Shown: positions 48,252-57,646, counted from the first letter of the stretch. The stretch is 64,000 bases of DNA from Casp-actino8 sp964563545 (GCA_964563545.1 CAZLXB010000001.1:131296-195295), one strand, 5' to 3'. The notes: generated by a model from the letters alone, not told the origin. Numbers and translations: made by a program.

Positions 48252-48842
48252 TCAGGAGTACTGCTCGGGCAACTCGAACCAGATCGTCAATCCGTACTTG
48301 ACTCCGGACTCGAGCGGGCGCGTCTGGTGCGGATGGGTCACGAGAGAGGGCCATACCAACATCGAACCGACCGGTACCGATGTGTTCGTGAAGCCTTGGC
48401 GGGGGAACTCGAGTTCGGCTCCCACGTAGTCGTCGTTGAGTTTGACCGAGGCCGAGACCTGGGCCACGTCGTGATGGATTCGTAGTTCGGTCTGCGCGTC
48501 GAGGGAGTACTTGATGACGAAGATGTCGCGCAGGCCGCAGTAGTCGATGAGTGGCCAATGCTCCTGCAGTTGCGGCCAGATCCGGCCGCCGAGGTCGTTC
48601 TGTACTGCTTCGAAGAGTCGCGGGCTGATGGCAGCCAGACTCACCTCGTGGCCCGGCACGGGATCGTCGGGCTGCGGGCTGAATCCACCCACCGCCTCGG
48701 CGGCGCGGATGACGGCCGCGCACATCTCGGGCGTCCAGAAGGGCACGACCAGGAGTTCCGAACCAACCTCGGTGATCCCGCTCGCCGGGTCGATCGCGCC
48801 GTCGTACGCCAAGACTCGGGTGAGGTCGTCGAGGGAAGTCAT
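48252..48842 (-). CDS. Fe(II)/2OG oxygenase (prolyl-hydroxylase-like)
   Basis: 196 aa. LLVVPFWTPEMCAAVIRAAE at the start, IHHDVAQVSASVKLNDDY (HxD ligands, about 125), the distal His in VTHPHQTRPL and the 2-oxoglutarate-binding region ESGVKYGLTIWF. PKHD-type enzymes hydroxylate Pro or small molecules; substrate unknown. The ATG at 48842 overlaps gluQ by ATGA (48839-48842). Confidence 0.8.
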   Translation of the reverse strand: MTSLDDLTRVLAYDGAIDPASGITEVGSELLVVPFWTPEMCAAVIRAAEAVGGFSPQPDDPVPGHEVSLAAISPRLFEAVQNDLGGRIWPQLQEHWPLIDYCGLRDIFVIKYSLDAQTELRIHHDVAQVSASVKLNDDYVGAELEFPRQGFTNTSVPVGSMLVWPSLVTHPHQTRPLESGVKYGLTIWFELPEQYS

Positions 48843-49753
48843 GGAGTACGAGTCTGCCAGCGCAGGGGGATCGTCCACGGTGAACGGGGGATCTTCGACC
48901 ACGCGAACCCCTCGACCACATCGTCGGATCCAATCGGCAAACCGAGACTCGAGAGCAACTCGTCCCGCACGGCCCGTGAATCCTCACCCGTACGAGCGAT
49001 GTCGTCGAGCGTGACCGCGCCATGACGCTTGGCGAGCCGCTCTCCGTCGGAACCGATCACGAGTGGAACGTGCGCATACGACGGGTGCGGTAGGCCGAGC
49101 AGCTTCTGTAAGTGCATCTGCCGCGGTGTGGACAAGAGGAGATCGTCCCCCCGGACCACTTGGTCGACCTGTTGCCATGCGTCGTCGATCACCACCGCAA
49201 GGTTGTACGCGGGCACACCGTCATTACGGCGCAACACGACATCGTCGACGCCACCCTCCACCTCTCCGGCGAGCGCGTCGATGAATCGGTACCGCTCACC
49301 ATCGGTGCGCAACCGGATCGCCGGCGGTCGACCCGACTCGGCCCGACGTCGGATTTCGATGGTCGCAAGATCACGGCACGTCCCGGGATATGCGCCCTCG
49401 GGAAGATCGCCGTGCGGCGCACTGGCCGCGTCGCGGATCTCGCGTCGGGTGCAAAAGCACGGATACGTGAGACCGTCGGCCGTCAGCCGATCGATCGCAG
49501 CGTCGTAGATCGCGAAGCGTTCACTCTGCCGGACGACGTCGACCGGAAAATCGAGGCCGATGGCGCGTAACTCGTTCACTTGCCGGGCCTCGTTCTCGGC
49601 AGTGCTGTTGGCTCGATCGAGATCCTCTATCCGAACGACGAAGTCCCCGCCGGTGGCGCGGGCCGCGACCCATGCCAGAAGTGCGGTACGAAGATTGCCC
49701 ACGTGCAGGCTTCCGGTCGGAGACGGCGCGAATCGACCACGGGGCACGACCAC
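48839..49753 (-). CDS. gluQ: Glutamyl-Q tRNA(Asp) synthetase
   Basis: 304 aa. GRFAPSPTGSLHVGNLRTAL carries the HIGH-type motif, RIEDLDRAN follows, and CFCTRREIRDAAS with YPGTCRD holds the CxC..Y..C zinc site of the group. The KMSK-like motif is RLAKRHG. No anticodon-binding domain is present. It adds glutamate to queuosine-34 in tRNA-Asp. It starts at GTG 49753 or GTG 49747. Confidence 0.9.
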   Translation of the reverse strand: MVVPRGRFAPSPTGSLHVGNLRTALLAWVAARATGGDFVVRIEDLDRANSTAENEARQVNELRAIGLDFPVDVVRQSERFAIYDAAIDRLTADGLTYPCFCTRREIRDAASAPHGDLPEGAYPGTCRDLATIEIRRRAESGRPPAIRLRTDGERYRFIDALAGEVEGGVDDVVLRRNDGVPAYNLAVVIDDAWQQVDQVVRGDDLLLSTPRQMHLQKLLGLPHPSYAHVPLVIGSDGERLAKRHGAVTLDDIARTGEDSRAVRDELLSSLGLPIGSDDVVEGFAWSKIPRSPWTIPLRWQTRTP

Positions 49754-49799
49754 ATTCTCCCGCCCCGACGTCCGAAGTGCGACTCTCCCCGGAATCTGC

Positions 49800-49805
49800 T
49801 GAGAT
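49800..49805 (+). promoter_or_regulatory. Weak -10 TGAGAT, HNH gene
   Basis: 6 nt before GTG 49812, but differs from TANNNT at position 2. Confidence 0.3.
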
Positions 49806-49811
49806 CATCCC

Positions 49812-50204
49812 GTGGGCAATCGGGAACTCAACCGTCGCGAGCGGATGGCGGTCATCCTCGAGCGCGATGGAGCCAATTGCGTGTGGTGTCGACGAGCCAT
49901 CGACGTCGGTCTGGTGGAGGCCACGACCGAGCATCTCGTTCCGCGAATCAAGGGTGGGCCGAGCGTGATCGAGAACGAGATCGCCGCGTGCCGGCGCTGC
50001 AACGGTCAACGCGGTCATCTGACCCCGGCCGAGTGGATCGACGAATGCGAACGACGCGGATGGGAGCCCGACCGAGACGTGGTGATTGCCGCACTCATTC
50101 GTCTGCAAGCGGCGTTCGCCGAACGGGGCGGTATGCGTCGGGCCCGACCGTACGTGGCCTCACAACTTCGGCGCCTCACGAAGAATCGGCCCAAATCGGT
50201 GTGA
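49812..50204 (+). CDS. HNH endonuclease
   Basis: 130 aa. CVWCRRAID and CRRCNGQRG provide two CxxC pairs for zinc; between them EHLVPRIKGGPSVIENEIAA supplies the H of the ββα-metal fold and the Asn. This McrA-like form cuts DNA or has lost activity; the catalytic His-Leu-Val-Pro core is intact. GTG start. A DNA-repair or restriction role is guesswork; no methylase is nearby. Confidence 0.85.
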   Translation: MGNRELNRRERMAVILERDGANCVWCRRAIDVGLVEATTEHLVPRIKGGPSVIENEIAACRRCNGQRGHLTPAEWIDECERRGWEPDRDVVIAALIRLQAAFAERGGMRRARPYVASQLRRLTKNRPKSV

Positions 50205-50235
50205 GCCGCTCTTGAGCCAGACGCAATGGTCGCCG

Positions 50236-50241
50236 TACCGT
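50236..50241 (+). promoter_or_regulatory. Promoter TTGAGC-N18-TACCGT, CWB2-HNH gene
   Basis: -10 TACCGT ends 6 nt before GTG 50248; -35-like TTGAGC at 50212-50217, 18 bp upstream. Confidence 0.5.
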
Positions 50242-50247
50242 CGGACC

Positions 50248-51768
50248 GTGGTTTGCGCTCGGTCTTACTTGCTCGTCGGGCTTGTCGTCCTCGGATCGAT
50301 TCATGCAACGGGACGAGTCACTGCCGCATCGACCGAGCGTCTCGGTGGCAACGATCGCTACGAAACGGCGGCCGCGGTCGCCCGGAAGGTGAAAGACGAG
50401 GGTCGAGCCGGATCGACGGTCCTGTTGACCACCGGTGACAACTACCCCGATGCCGTGATGGCCGGCGGGTGGCCGGGGAATGCCGTGATCGTGCTCACCC
50501 GGGCCACATCGCTCCCGACCGCGAGTCGTTCTCTGCTCCAACAGAGTTGGGTGACCAAGGTGTACGCCATCGGTGGTGCGTCCGCGATCTCGGACGCCCT
50601 TCTCGATGAGATCCGATCGTTCGGCAAGACGGTCGAGCGCATTTCGGGCTCGAATCGCTATTCCACGTCAGTGGCGGTGAGCGCCGCGTCGGTCCCGGCC
50701 CGTTCGGTCCGTGATCTCTGGGTCGCATCCGGAACCTCGTTCACCGACCAACTCATCGCTGCTGCCGGAGCCCGGCGCACGGGAGGTGCGTTCATGATCG
50801 CCGCCCCGTCGACCGCCCTCGACAGCACGCAGACCGCCGAAATCGATCGCATCAAATCGACGGCGGGCCTCACCGTGCACATCGTCGACGGACAATCCGT
50901 ACTCGGAGCAGTCAGCGTGAGCGGAGCAACGAAGAAGACCTACTCGGGTGACGCGTACTCGATGTCGAACGCCACGCAGTCCACGGCTACCAGTGTCGTG
51001 GTGGCGAGTGGCGAGAACTGGCCCGATGCTCTCGGAGGCACGCGCCTCGTGACATCCGCGCGTCCCCTGATTCTCACCCAACGAACATGTGCGCCCAACG
51101 CCGTCGCCACGCGACTCCGCAATGCCACGACCACGATCATCCTCGGCGGATCATCGGCTCTCAGCACCGAATCCGCGCGCGGCACGTCATGTTCTTCGAG
51201 CTCCTCCACCACGACGACACCGAGTCCCTCGACGACCATCGCCTCCGGAAACGCACTCCGCGGGTTGACGATCGCGCCCGAACAAGCGAGCGGCTACGAC
51301 CGAGATCTCTTCAAGCACTGGATCGACGTCGACCGCGACGGCTGCGACACGCGTCGTGAAGTACTGATCGCCGAATCCCTCACCCTGGTCACGGTCGGAA
51401 CCGGATGTTCACTCTCCGGTGGCAAGTGGTTCTCCGCCTACGACGGCGTGGAGACCACCGATGCATCGACCTTCGACATCGACCACGTCGTGGCACTGAA
51501 GGAGGCCTGGGATTCGGGGGCCAGTACCTGGACCGCCGAACGCCGGCAGGCCTTCGCCAACGACCTCGACGACTCCTTCGCACTGATCGCCGTCTCGGCG
51601 TCGAGCAATCGGTCCAAGAGCGACAAGGATCCCGCCGAGTGGCTACCGACGCGCGCCACTTACAAGTGCACCTACGTGAACGACTGGATCCGGATCAAGA
51701 AGACCTGGAATCTCTCCGTCGATCAGGCTGAGTACGACGCGCTCGCACGCATCCTGGCCACCTGTTGA
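50248..51768 (+). CDS. Secreted CWB2-repeat protein with HNH-family nuclease domain
   Basis: 506 aa. Signal peptide VCARSYLLVGLVVLGSI ending near ATGRVTA, so exported. Three CWB2 repeats (about 28-300), starting TERLGGNDRYETAAAVARKV, YAIGGASAISDALLDEI and ERISGSNRYSTSVAVSA, attach it to secondary cell-wall polymers. A Ser/Thr linker follows. The C-terminal 180 residues end with DIDHVVALKEAWDSGA and ASSNRSKSDKDPAEWLP, the GmrSD/DUF1524-type HNH nuclease with its His and Asn-Lys. The GTG at 50248 lies 6 nt after TACCGT. Confidence 0.85.
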   Translation: MVCARSYLLVGLVVLGSIHATGRVTAASTERLGGNDRYETAAAVARKVKDEGRAGSTVLLTTGDNYPDAVMAGGWPGNAVIVLTRATSLPTASRSLLQQSWVTKVYAIGGASAISDALLDEIRSFGKTVERISGSNRYSTSVAVSAASVPARSVRDLWVASGTSFTDQLIAAAGARRTGGAFMIAAPSTALDSTQTAEIDRIKSTAGLTVHIVDGQSVLGAVSVSGATKKTYSGDAYSMSNATQSTATSVVVASGENWPDALGGTRLVTSARPLILTQRTCAPNAVATRLRNATTTIILGGSSALSTESARGTSCSSSSSTTTTPSPSTTIASGNALRGLTIAPEQASGYDRDLFKHWIDVDRDGCDTRREVLIAESLTLVTVGTGCSLSGGKWFSAYDGVETTDASTFDIDHVVALKEAWDSGASTWTAERRQAFANDLDDSFALIAVSASSNRSKSDKDPAEWLPTRATYKCTYVNDWIRIKKTWNLSVDQAEYDALARILATC

Positions 51769-51779
51769 TCGAGCGGCCG

Positions 51780-52694
51780 TCAGTGATGGCGGGCGATGAA
51801 CGAATTGATCGCCGCCGCGAGTTCGGGGCCTTTGTCTTCCTGGATGAAGTGGCCCCCTCCGACGATCGTGGTGTGCGGCATGCCGGCGCATCCGGGCACG
51901 TTCTTGCGGAAGGCCCACTCACCGTTCTTGGTGACCGGATCGGAGTCGCCGAACATCGTGACGAACGGTTTCGTCCATTCGCGTAGAACATCCCACGCCC
52001 GACGGTTGGGAAGACTCGACGGATCGTCGAGACCCGCCGGAACGAGAGTGGGGAAGATCCGTGCACCCGCTTTGAACTCCTCGCCCGGGTAGGGGGCGTC
52101 GTAGGCGGCGAGGACCTCGGGCGCCAACGGCTTGGAGGCGCAGCCACCCTCGATGATCTTGGCCGTCGTGAACACCGGCACGGTCTGGCTGAACTCACGC
52201 CATTTGAGGAAGGCGTCGTTCGGCGGCGGGTCACCCGTGGGCAGGCCGCCATTGGCCAACACGATGCGCGAGAACCGCTGCGGGAACGCGGTCGCCAACC
52301 GAAGTCCGATCAACGAGCCCCAGTCCTGGCACACGAGGGTGAGATTGCGCAGATTGTTCTTGACGAGCCACTGACTCATCCAGTCGACGTGCCGCTCGTA
52401 GGTGTAGTCGGTGAGTTCGGTCGGTTTGTCGCTGCGTCCGAATCCGATCAGATCGGGGGCGACCACCCGATGTCCGGCACCGGCGAGAACCGGGATCATC
52501 TTGCGGTACAGGAACGACCATGTCGGCTCACCGTGCATGCAGAGAACCGTCTCGCGCGCGTCATCGGGTCCGGTGTCGACGTGATGCACGCGTAGCGTCG
52601 TGCCATCGTGAGCCGTCACATCGGTGTAGACGGGTTCGTAGGGCCAGTCGGGAAGGCCAACGAAGCAATCGTCCGGTGTGCGCAGAACCTTCAT
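51780..52694 (-). CDS. Haloalkane dehalogenase (HLD-I, DhlA-like)
   Basis: 304 aa alpha/beta hydrolase. The start MKVLRTPDDCFVGLPDWPY and CMHGEPTWSFLYRKMIP are close to DhlA. The nucleophile Asp is in VCQDWGSLIG, with Trp next to it as a halide-binding residue. A Trp in FLKWREFSQT could be the second. The acid is near FGDSDPV and the His in GGGHFIQED. It hydrolyses haloalkanes to alcohols. ATG 52694 is chosen; a GTG at 52703 is possible. Confidence 0.88.
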   Translation of the reverse strand: MKVLRTPDDCFVGLPDWPYEPVYTDVTAHDGTTLRVHHVDTGPDDARETVLCMHGEPTWSFLYRKMIPVLAGAGHRVVAPDLIGFGRSDKPTELTDYTYERHVDWMSQWLVKNNLRNLTLVCQDWGSLIGLRLATAFPQRFSRIVLANGGLPTGDPPPNDAFLKWREFSQTVPVFTTAKIIEGGCASKPLAPEVLAAYDAPYPGEEFKAGARIFPTLVPAGLDDPSSLPNRRAWDVLREWTKPFVTMFGDSDPVTKNGEWAFRKNVPGCAGMPHTTIVGGGHFIQEDKGPELAAAINSFIARHH

Positions 52695-52721
52695 GTTCGA
52701 CACCTTAGTGAGAGGGTGCGG

Positions 52722-53747
52722 TCACGAAGGCAGACGGTAGGTGCCCGACAGTCGCGCCGGTCCTCCGCCCTCGATCAGAAGGCGGCCATCCTCCACGAGC
52801 TGTGTGAGGTGGGCGAGCACGCTTCTCGCGGCCGGAATATGAAGTTCAGGTACGACGGCCGCATACATGTGTCGCACCATGGGCGCCACGGTGGTGAGCC
52901 CGCTACCGACCGCGTCGAGCACCTGACGCTCGCGCGACAGTCGGTGCTCGAAGTACGCGTCGAGGAACGGGCCGGGATCGGTCACGGGCGATCCGTGCGT
53001 TGGCCACAGGATCAGGTCGTCGCGCCGCCGAACTTTGTCGAGTGAGGCGAGGTAATCGCGCATGTCACCATCGGGAGGCGACACGACGGTCGTGCTCCAA
53101 CCCATCACGTGGTCACCGGTGAAGAGAGCCCGTTCTTCCACGAGTTCGACGCACATGTGATTGGAGGTGTGACCCGGGGTGTGAACCGCACGCAACGTCC
53201 AGCCGTCGCCACCGATGACGACCTCGCCGTCATCGATCCGATGGTCCGGTTCGAAGTCGGTATCGACCGTTTCGCGCATCTCACGATCGTCCGGATCGAG
53301 ACCGGCGGCGCGGGCGATCTCGCGCTCCTTCTCGATCTCTTCGGCCGACTTCGGCGGTGGGGCGAGGGACTCCATCACCTTCATGTCATCCTCGTTGTCG
53401 ACCACACCGACGGTTCCGTGCGGACGCCAGGCCGCCGTGGGCGCCCCCGTTTGCGACTTCAGCCACGACACGAGGCCGACGTGATCGCTATGGCAGTGCG
53501 TGACGACGATCGCGGTCACGCGACGACCTTCGAGTGCGTTGGTGAGGGCGGTGCGATGCTCGGGCAGATCAGGACCCGGGTCGATCACGGCGACATCACG
53601 TCCGGTACCCACGAGATAGGTGCCGGTGCCGGAGAACGTGAATCTCGAAGGATTGCGGGCGATCACCCGCTGCACCAGAGGGCTCACTTGGCTGACCGAC
53701 GCGTACTCGAGAGGATCGATGGGACCGACGAAGGGGATGCCTGCCAT
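52722..53747 (-). CDS. MBL-fold metallo-hydrolase (LACTB2-like)
   Basis: 341 aa. YLVGTGRDVAVIDPGPD, VVTHCHSDHVGLVSWL (HxHxDH, about residue 80), HTPGHTSNHMCV, FTGDHVMG and PTHGSPV give the metal-ligand series. The C-terminal 70 residues form a winged-helix-like domain, as in LACTB2-type RNases and hydroxyacylglutathione hydrolase relatives. Substrate unknown. GAGGAGGACAT precedes the ATG at 53747. It follows the asparaginase gene by 13 bp. Confidence 0.85.
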   Translation of the reverse strand: MAGIPFVGPIDPLEYASVSQVSPLVQRVIARNPSRFTFSGTGTYLVGTGRDVAVIDPGPDLPEHRTALTNALEGRRVTAIVVTHCHSDHVGLVSWLKSQTGAPTAAWRPHGTVGVVDNEDDMKVMESLAPPPKSAEEIEKEREIARAAGLDPDDREMRETVDTDFEPDHRIDDGEVVIGGDGWTLRAVHTPGHTSNHMCVELVEERALFTGDHVMGWSTTVVSPPDGDMRDYLASLDKVRRRDDLILWPTHGSPVTDPGPFLDAYFEHRLSRERQVLDAVGSGLTTVAPMVRHMYAAVVPELHIPAARSVLAHLTQLVEDGRLLIEGGGPARLSGTYRLPS

Positions 53748-53760
53748 GTATGTCCTCCTC

Positions 53761-54756
53761 TCAGCGCCCGATGTCCGACAGGTCACCGACGATACGCACT
53801 TCGCCCACCGGTCGACCGTGCCCGAGGATCGTCGCCGCGAAAGCCCGTTCGTCGACCCCCGAGAGGTCGATGCCCAGTGCGCGCAACGCAGCCCGCATGA
53901 TCGGTGGACGCGCCCGATTGGCACCATCAGCCACCTTGATGGCCACCGCCCGACCATCGGGAAGCGCCGCTGCGAACACACCTTCGGCACCATCCTTGGC
54001 CATCAAGCCGGGGATACCGGCCATGAGGAGGGTCACGTCGCGAGTCGGACCACCAACCATCTCCGGATGATGCGACATGGCTCGCTGTATGCGCTGACCA
54101 CCCGAACCGACTTCACCCGTGGCTATCCGACGAAACGAGTTGGCCAGCTCGACCAGGGAAATGAGATGTGCGGGGGCCCCGCAACCGTCGATGCCGAATT
54201 CCGGAGCCTCACCACCGGATGCGAGCGGGATCTCGTCGGTGATCGCCCGTTGGAGGGGATGATCAGGCGACAGATAAGACGAATCGCGGGGCCAACCGGC
54301 GATCACACACGTGGCGAGCATGCCCGCGTGCTTGCCCGAGCAGTTGTGCTGAATCGACGATGGTGTTCCACCTCGATGAATCACCTCGCGTGCTTCGTCT
54401 TCATCGAGCGGTAGATCGACCGTGTTGGCCAGAGCCGACTCGTCCAGACCGACAAGATCGAGGATCCGACGAACACCGGCGATGTGCTGCGCGCGACCGT
54501 CGTGGCTCGCGCACACCAACGCCAGCAGATCGTCGGGGAGGTCGAGACCGTGGCGAACCATCGACAACGCCTGGATCGGCTTCATCGACGAACGCGGGAA
54601 GATGGGCGCGTCGGCGTCGCCGAACGCGAACGCCGTCCGACCGTCCCGCTCCAGCGCAACGACTGCTCCGTGATGTACGGACTCCGGATGTCCGCTGCGT
54701 TCGGTGACGGCCAGAGGAACGTACGACCGGATCGCCCGTGACGATTCGGCGCTCAA
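53761..54756 (-). CDS. Asparaginase (PF06089 family)
   Basis: 331 aa. SVHHGAVVALERDGR, FPRSSMKPIQALSMV, then IQHNCSGKHAGMLATC and GIDGCGAPAHLI are the signature blocks with the active-site Ser-Lys pair of the rhizobial ReAIV/PF06089 asparaginases, which are unrelated to L-asparaginase II of E. coli. It hydrolyses L-Asn to Asp and ammonia. The 5' end overlaps the transporter gene by ATGA (54753-54756). Confidence 0.88.
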   Translation of the reverse strand: MSAESSRAIRSYVPLAVTERSGHPESVHHGAVVALERDGRTAFAFGDADAPIFPRSSMKPIQALSMVRHGLDLPDDLLALVCASHDGRAQHIAGVRRILDLVGLDESALANTVDLPLDEDEAREVIHRGGTPSSIQHNCSGKHAGMLATCVIAGWPRDSSYLSPDHPLQRAITDEIPLASGGEAPEFGIDGCGAPAHLISLVELANSFRRIATGEVGSGGQRIQRAMSHHPEMVGGPTRDVTLLMAGIPGLMAKDGAEGVFAAALPDGRAVAIKVADGANRARPPIMRAALRALGIDLSGVDERAFAATILGHGRPVGEVRIVGDLSDIGR

Positions 54757-55943
54757 CGGCCCCGCCCACGACGGAGACGTAGACGCTTGCCGCTGGTGTG
54801 CTCCGAGTTGCGCTCGGGTCGTGCCTTCTTCTCCGACACCACGACGAGGTGATTGTCGATCAGTTCGTGGCGTTCCCCGGATGCCGCCGCCAACGCGACG
54901 GCCATGGCCGCCACCGGCAGCGCAAGCACCGCGCCCACTGGTCCGAGCAATGCCGCGCCCGCAATCGCTGCACCGAACGACACCGCGGGATGGATCTCCA
55001 TCGTTCGCGCCGTGATGCGTGGTGCCACGAGGAAGTTCTCGAACTGTTGATACAGAACGATCACGAGGATGATCACCAGAGCCTTGATGGGTGAGTCGAT
55101 GAAGGTGAGCAGCACGGGTAGAACCCCGGCCACGTACGTGCCGATCACCGGAATGAACTGTGAGATGAGCCCGACCCAGATCGCGAGCGCAACGGGAGCC
55201 GCCGTACCGAGTGACTGGAACGCGATCCAGTGCACGAATGCCGATACTCCAGCGAGCAGAGCCCGGCTGTAGAGGTAGCCGCCCGTCTTGTCGATGGCGA
55301 GATCCCAGGTGTCGAGCACCCGACGCTGACGAGCCGGCGCGAGTCGGCGGCAGATCGAACGACGCAGTCGCGGGCCATCGGCCACCAAGTAGAACGTGAA
55401 GAGCATCACCGAGAAACCCTGCAACAAGAGTCCGAGGGCGGTCACCGACAGTTGCAGAGCCTCGTCCTGCTGGTTACGGATGAACTCCTGCACCGGACCA
55501 TCGGGGTCCTGGATGCTCGCATTCACCTTGTCGGGATTGATCTGGGCCCCGAAGGTGTCGTTCAGAAAGTTCACGGTGCGATTGACGTAACGCTCGGAGT
55601 TCTGCAACAGATCGGCCACCTGTGTGGCGACGAGTGTTCCGATGGCCACGACGAACACGATCACGGCCACGACCAGCGCGAGAAGAATCACAAGAGTCGC
55701 ACGTCCGCGTCGCCAACCACGTCTTTCGAGGCGGGTCACACCGGGTTCGATGGCGAGGGAAAGAAAGAGCGAAACGAGAACGAGGATCAGCAGAGAGAAC
55801 AGGCGGTCGTAGGCGTACCGGATCAGGATCGTGCCGAGGAATCCGAGCCAGAAGACGACCACGGCCTTCCAGATCCAAGGAGGCATACGACGCGAGTCGA
55901 GGTCGAAGCCGCCGTTTCCCGATGCGGGCTGCACATCCGACAT
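54753..55943 (-). CDS. AI-2E family transporter (PerM)
   Basis: 396 aa with about eight helices. WIWKAVVVFWLGFLGTILIR is the first, followed by a soluble loop (about 105-165), then LISQFIPVIGTYVAGVLPVL with the family motif, and YQQFENFLVAPRI. PerM proteins export small molecules or ions; few are proven AI-2 transporters. The C-terminal tail is very basic (EKKARPERNSEHTSGKRLRL and more). ATG 55943 lies 6 nt after TACGCT. Confidence 0.88.
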   Translation of the reverse strand: MSDVQPASGNGGFDLDSRRMPPWIWKAVVVFWLGFLGTILIRYAYDRLFSLLILVLVSLFLSLAIEPGVTRLERRGWRRGRATLVILLALVVAVIVFVVAIGTLVATQVADLLQNSERYVNRTVNFLNDTFGAQINPDKVNASIQDPDGPVQEFIRNQQDEALQLSVTALGLLLQGFSVMLFTFYLVADGPRLRRSICRRLAPARQRRVLDTWDLAIDKTGGYLYSRALLAGVSAFVHWIAFQSLGTAAPVALAIWVGLISQFIPVIGTYVAGVLPVLLTFIDSPIKALVIILVIVLYQQFENFLVAPRITARTMEIHPAVSFGAAIAGAALLGPVGAVLALPVAAMAVALAAASGERHELIDNHLVVVSEKKARPERNSEHTSGKRLRLRRGRGR

Positions 55944-55949
55944 GTGACG

Positions 55950-55955
55950 AGCGTA
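55950..55955 (-). promoter_or_regulatory. -10 box TACGCT, AI-2E transporter-asparaginase operon
   Basis: 6 nt before the ATG at 55943. Confidence 0.5.
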
Positions 55956-56002
55956 CCCACCCCGACAACGCTGCTCGCCACGAGGCGTGGGACGATGTCC
56001 AC

Positions 56003-56905
56003 GTGGTGGCCAAGCGAGAACAGATGCCCGACCTCCTCGAGCCGGTCAGACGCGCAGTGGCCGGAGCCGTTCGCACTCGAGTGGTGGGCAACGATGCCGA
56101 GCGCCGAGCTTCGGAGTTGTTCACCGCGCCGGGTGAGCGTTGGTTCGACGAAGGCTCCCCCATTCGCATCGTGCACTCCGACGTGTCGATGTTCATCGGC
56201 GGGCTACGAGCGCTTCTTTTCCAGTCTTTGCACCCGCTCGCCATGGCTGGAGTGGCTCAGCACAGTGATTACCGCTCCGATCCTTGGGGGCGGTTGCAGC
56301 GAACTGCCGACTTCCTCGCCGCCACCACGTTCGGTCCGGCCGAGGAGGCTCAACGCGCCATCGACATGGTCAAGAAGGTGCACACACGCGTACAAGGAAC
56401 TACCCGCGACGGTCGGACTTATCGCGCCAACGATCCTCATCTGCTGCGTTGGGTTCACATCGCCGAAGTCGATTCGTTCATCAGTGCCCACCGTGCATTC
56501 GGCGAAACACCGCTCGAACCTCATGAATACGACACCTATGTGGCCGAGATGGCTCTCATTGCCGAGAAACTCGGTGTCGAGGAGGCGCCGCGCAGCACAC
56601 GACAGGTGAAAGAACAGATCGCGTATTACCGGCGCGAACTGGCGTCGTCGCCGGAAGCACGAGACGCAGCCCGCTTCCTCCTCATCACTCCTCCGCTTCC
56701 GCTCGTCGCCCGCGCGCCGTACGGACTCATCGGGGCCGCCGCCGTGAGCCTGCTACCCCTCTGGGCTCGACGACCCCTTCGACTCCCGTGGTTGCCCGTG
56801 TCCGAACGAGCCTTCGTACGTCCGGCTGGAACCGTGTTGAGTCGAACGTTGCGGTGGGCGCTGGCACCCGAATCACCAGAGGCGCTCGCTCGAGCAACCG
56901 ACTGA
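56003..56905 (+). CDS. Oxygenase MpaB family (DUF2236) protein
   Basis: 300 aa, all-helical. FIGGLRALLFQSLHPLAMAG, QHSDYRSDPWGRLQRTADFL and VHTRVQGTTRDGRTYRAND with LLRWVHIAEVDSF are the conserved blocks of MpaB/Lcp-type proteins, where a His ligates heme b in latex-clearing oxygenases. A C-terminal amphipathic or membrane helix (LIGAAAVSLLPLW) is likely. Whether it is an oxygenase here is inferred from the family. GTG 56003 is chosen; ATG 56024 is an alternative. Stop abuts the convergent amidase stop. Confidence 0.75.
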   Translation: MVAKREQMPDLLEPVRRAVAGAVRTRVVGNDAERRASELFTAPGERWFDEGSPIRIVHSDVSMFIGGLRALLFQSLHPLAMAGVAQHSDYRSDPWGRLQRTADFLAATTFGPAEEAQRAIDMVKKVHTRVQGTTRDGRTYRANDPHLLRWVHIAEVDSFISAHRAFGETPLEPHEYDTYVAEMALIAEKLGVEEAPRSTRQVKEQIAYYRRELASSPEARDAARFLLITPPLPLVARAPYGLIGAAAVSLLPLWARRPLRLPWLPVSERAFVRPAGTVLSRTLRWALAPESPEALARATD

Positions 56906-57640
56906 TCAGCGCGTCGAGCGCTCCACGAGTCGGTCATAGAGCGCCTGTTGATGCGGATCCGTGGCGGCGGTGTCTTCGGGGTGCCACTGCACCCCGATCA
57001 GCCACTGCCCGGAGCCCGTGTGCTCGAGACCTTCTACCAGGCCATCCGACGATGTGGCGGTGACCTTCAATCCATGGCCGATCACATCGAGGCCTTGATG
57101 ATGGAACGACGCGACGCGGGCTGACGTCGTGCCCATGGCCGCCGACAACTTGGTCCCTTTGGTGATCTGCACGTCGTGCAATGCGTACTCTTGTCCGGCC
57201 GGGAACTTGCTCGGAGCATGATCGAGGACACCCGGAATGTCGGCGATGTGCTGGATGAGAGTGCCACCCAACGCAACGTTGACCAACTGGATCCCGCGGC
57301 ACACGGCGAGTGTCGGCTTCTTGGCTTCGATGGCCGCATGAACCAGAGCCATCTCGAAATGATCCTGCTCGGTGTTGACGCCATAGACGTGCGACTGACG
57401 TGTCTGCCCGTACAGATGGGGATCGACGTCGGCGCCACCCATCAAGACGAGTCCGTCGAAGCGCGAGAGAAGTTCGGCCGCGTCGTCGTGTCGCAGTTCG
57501 CGCGGGCTCAGAGTGACGGGCTCCCCGCCGGCCCGCAACACCGCATCGAGATACACCCGGCCGGCGAAGGAGATCGCGCTCCGCGAAACTCGTCCGGCGG
57601 CGGCGATCCGGCCGGCGACGGCGATCAGCGGGCGGGACAT
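56906..57640 (-). CDS. Gamma-glutamyl-GABA hydrolase family protein (PuuD-like)
   Basis: 244 aa class I glutamine amidotransferase fold. LVLMGGADVDPHLYGQ, the nucleophile LAVCRGIQLVNVALGG (Cys about 110), VASFHHQGLDVIG and the His/Glu pair in GVQWHPEDTAATD. PuuD cleaves gamma-glutamyl-GABA in putrescine breakdown; no other puu gene is visible, so the substrate is open. Confidence 0.87.
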   Translation of the reverse strand: MSRPLIAVAGRIAAAGRVSRSAISFAGRVYLDAVLRAGGEPVTLSPRELRHDDAAELLSRFDGLVLMGGADVDPHLYGQTRQSHVYGVNTEQDHFEMALVHAAIEAKKPTLAVCRGIQLVNVALGGTLIQHIADIPGVLDHAPSKFPAGQEYALHDVQITKGTKLSAAMGTTSARVASFHHQGLDVIGHGLKVTATSSDGLVEGLEHTGSGQWLIGVQWHPEDTAATDPHQQALYDRLVERSTR

Positions 57641-57646
57641 GCGGTC

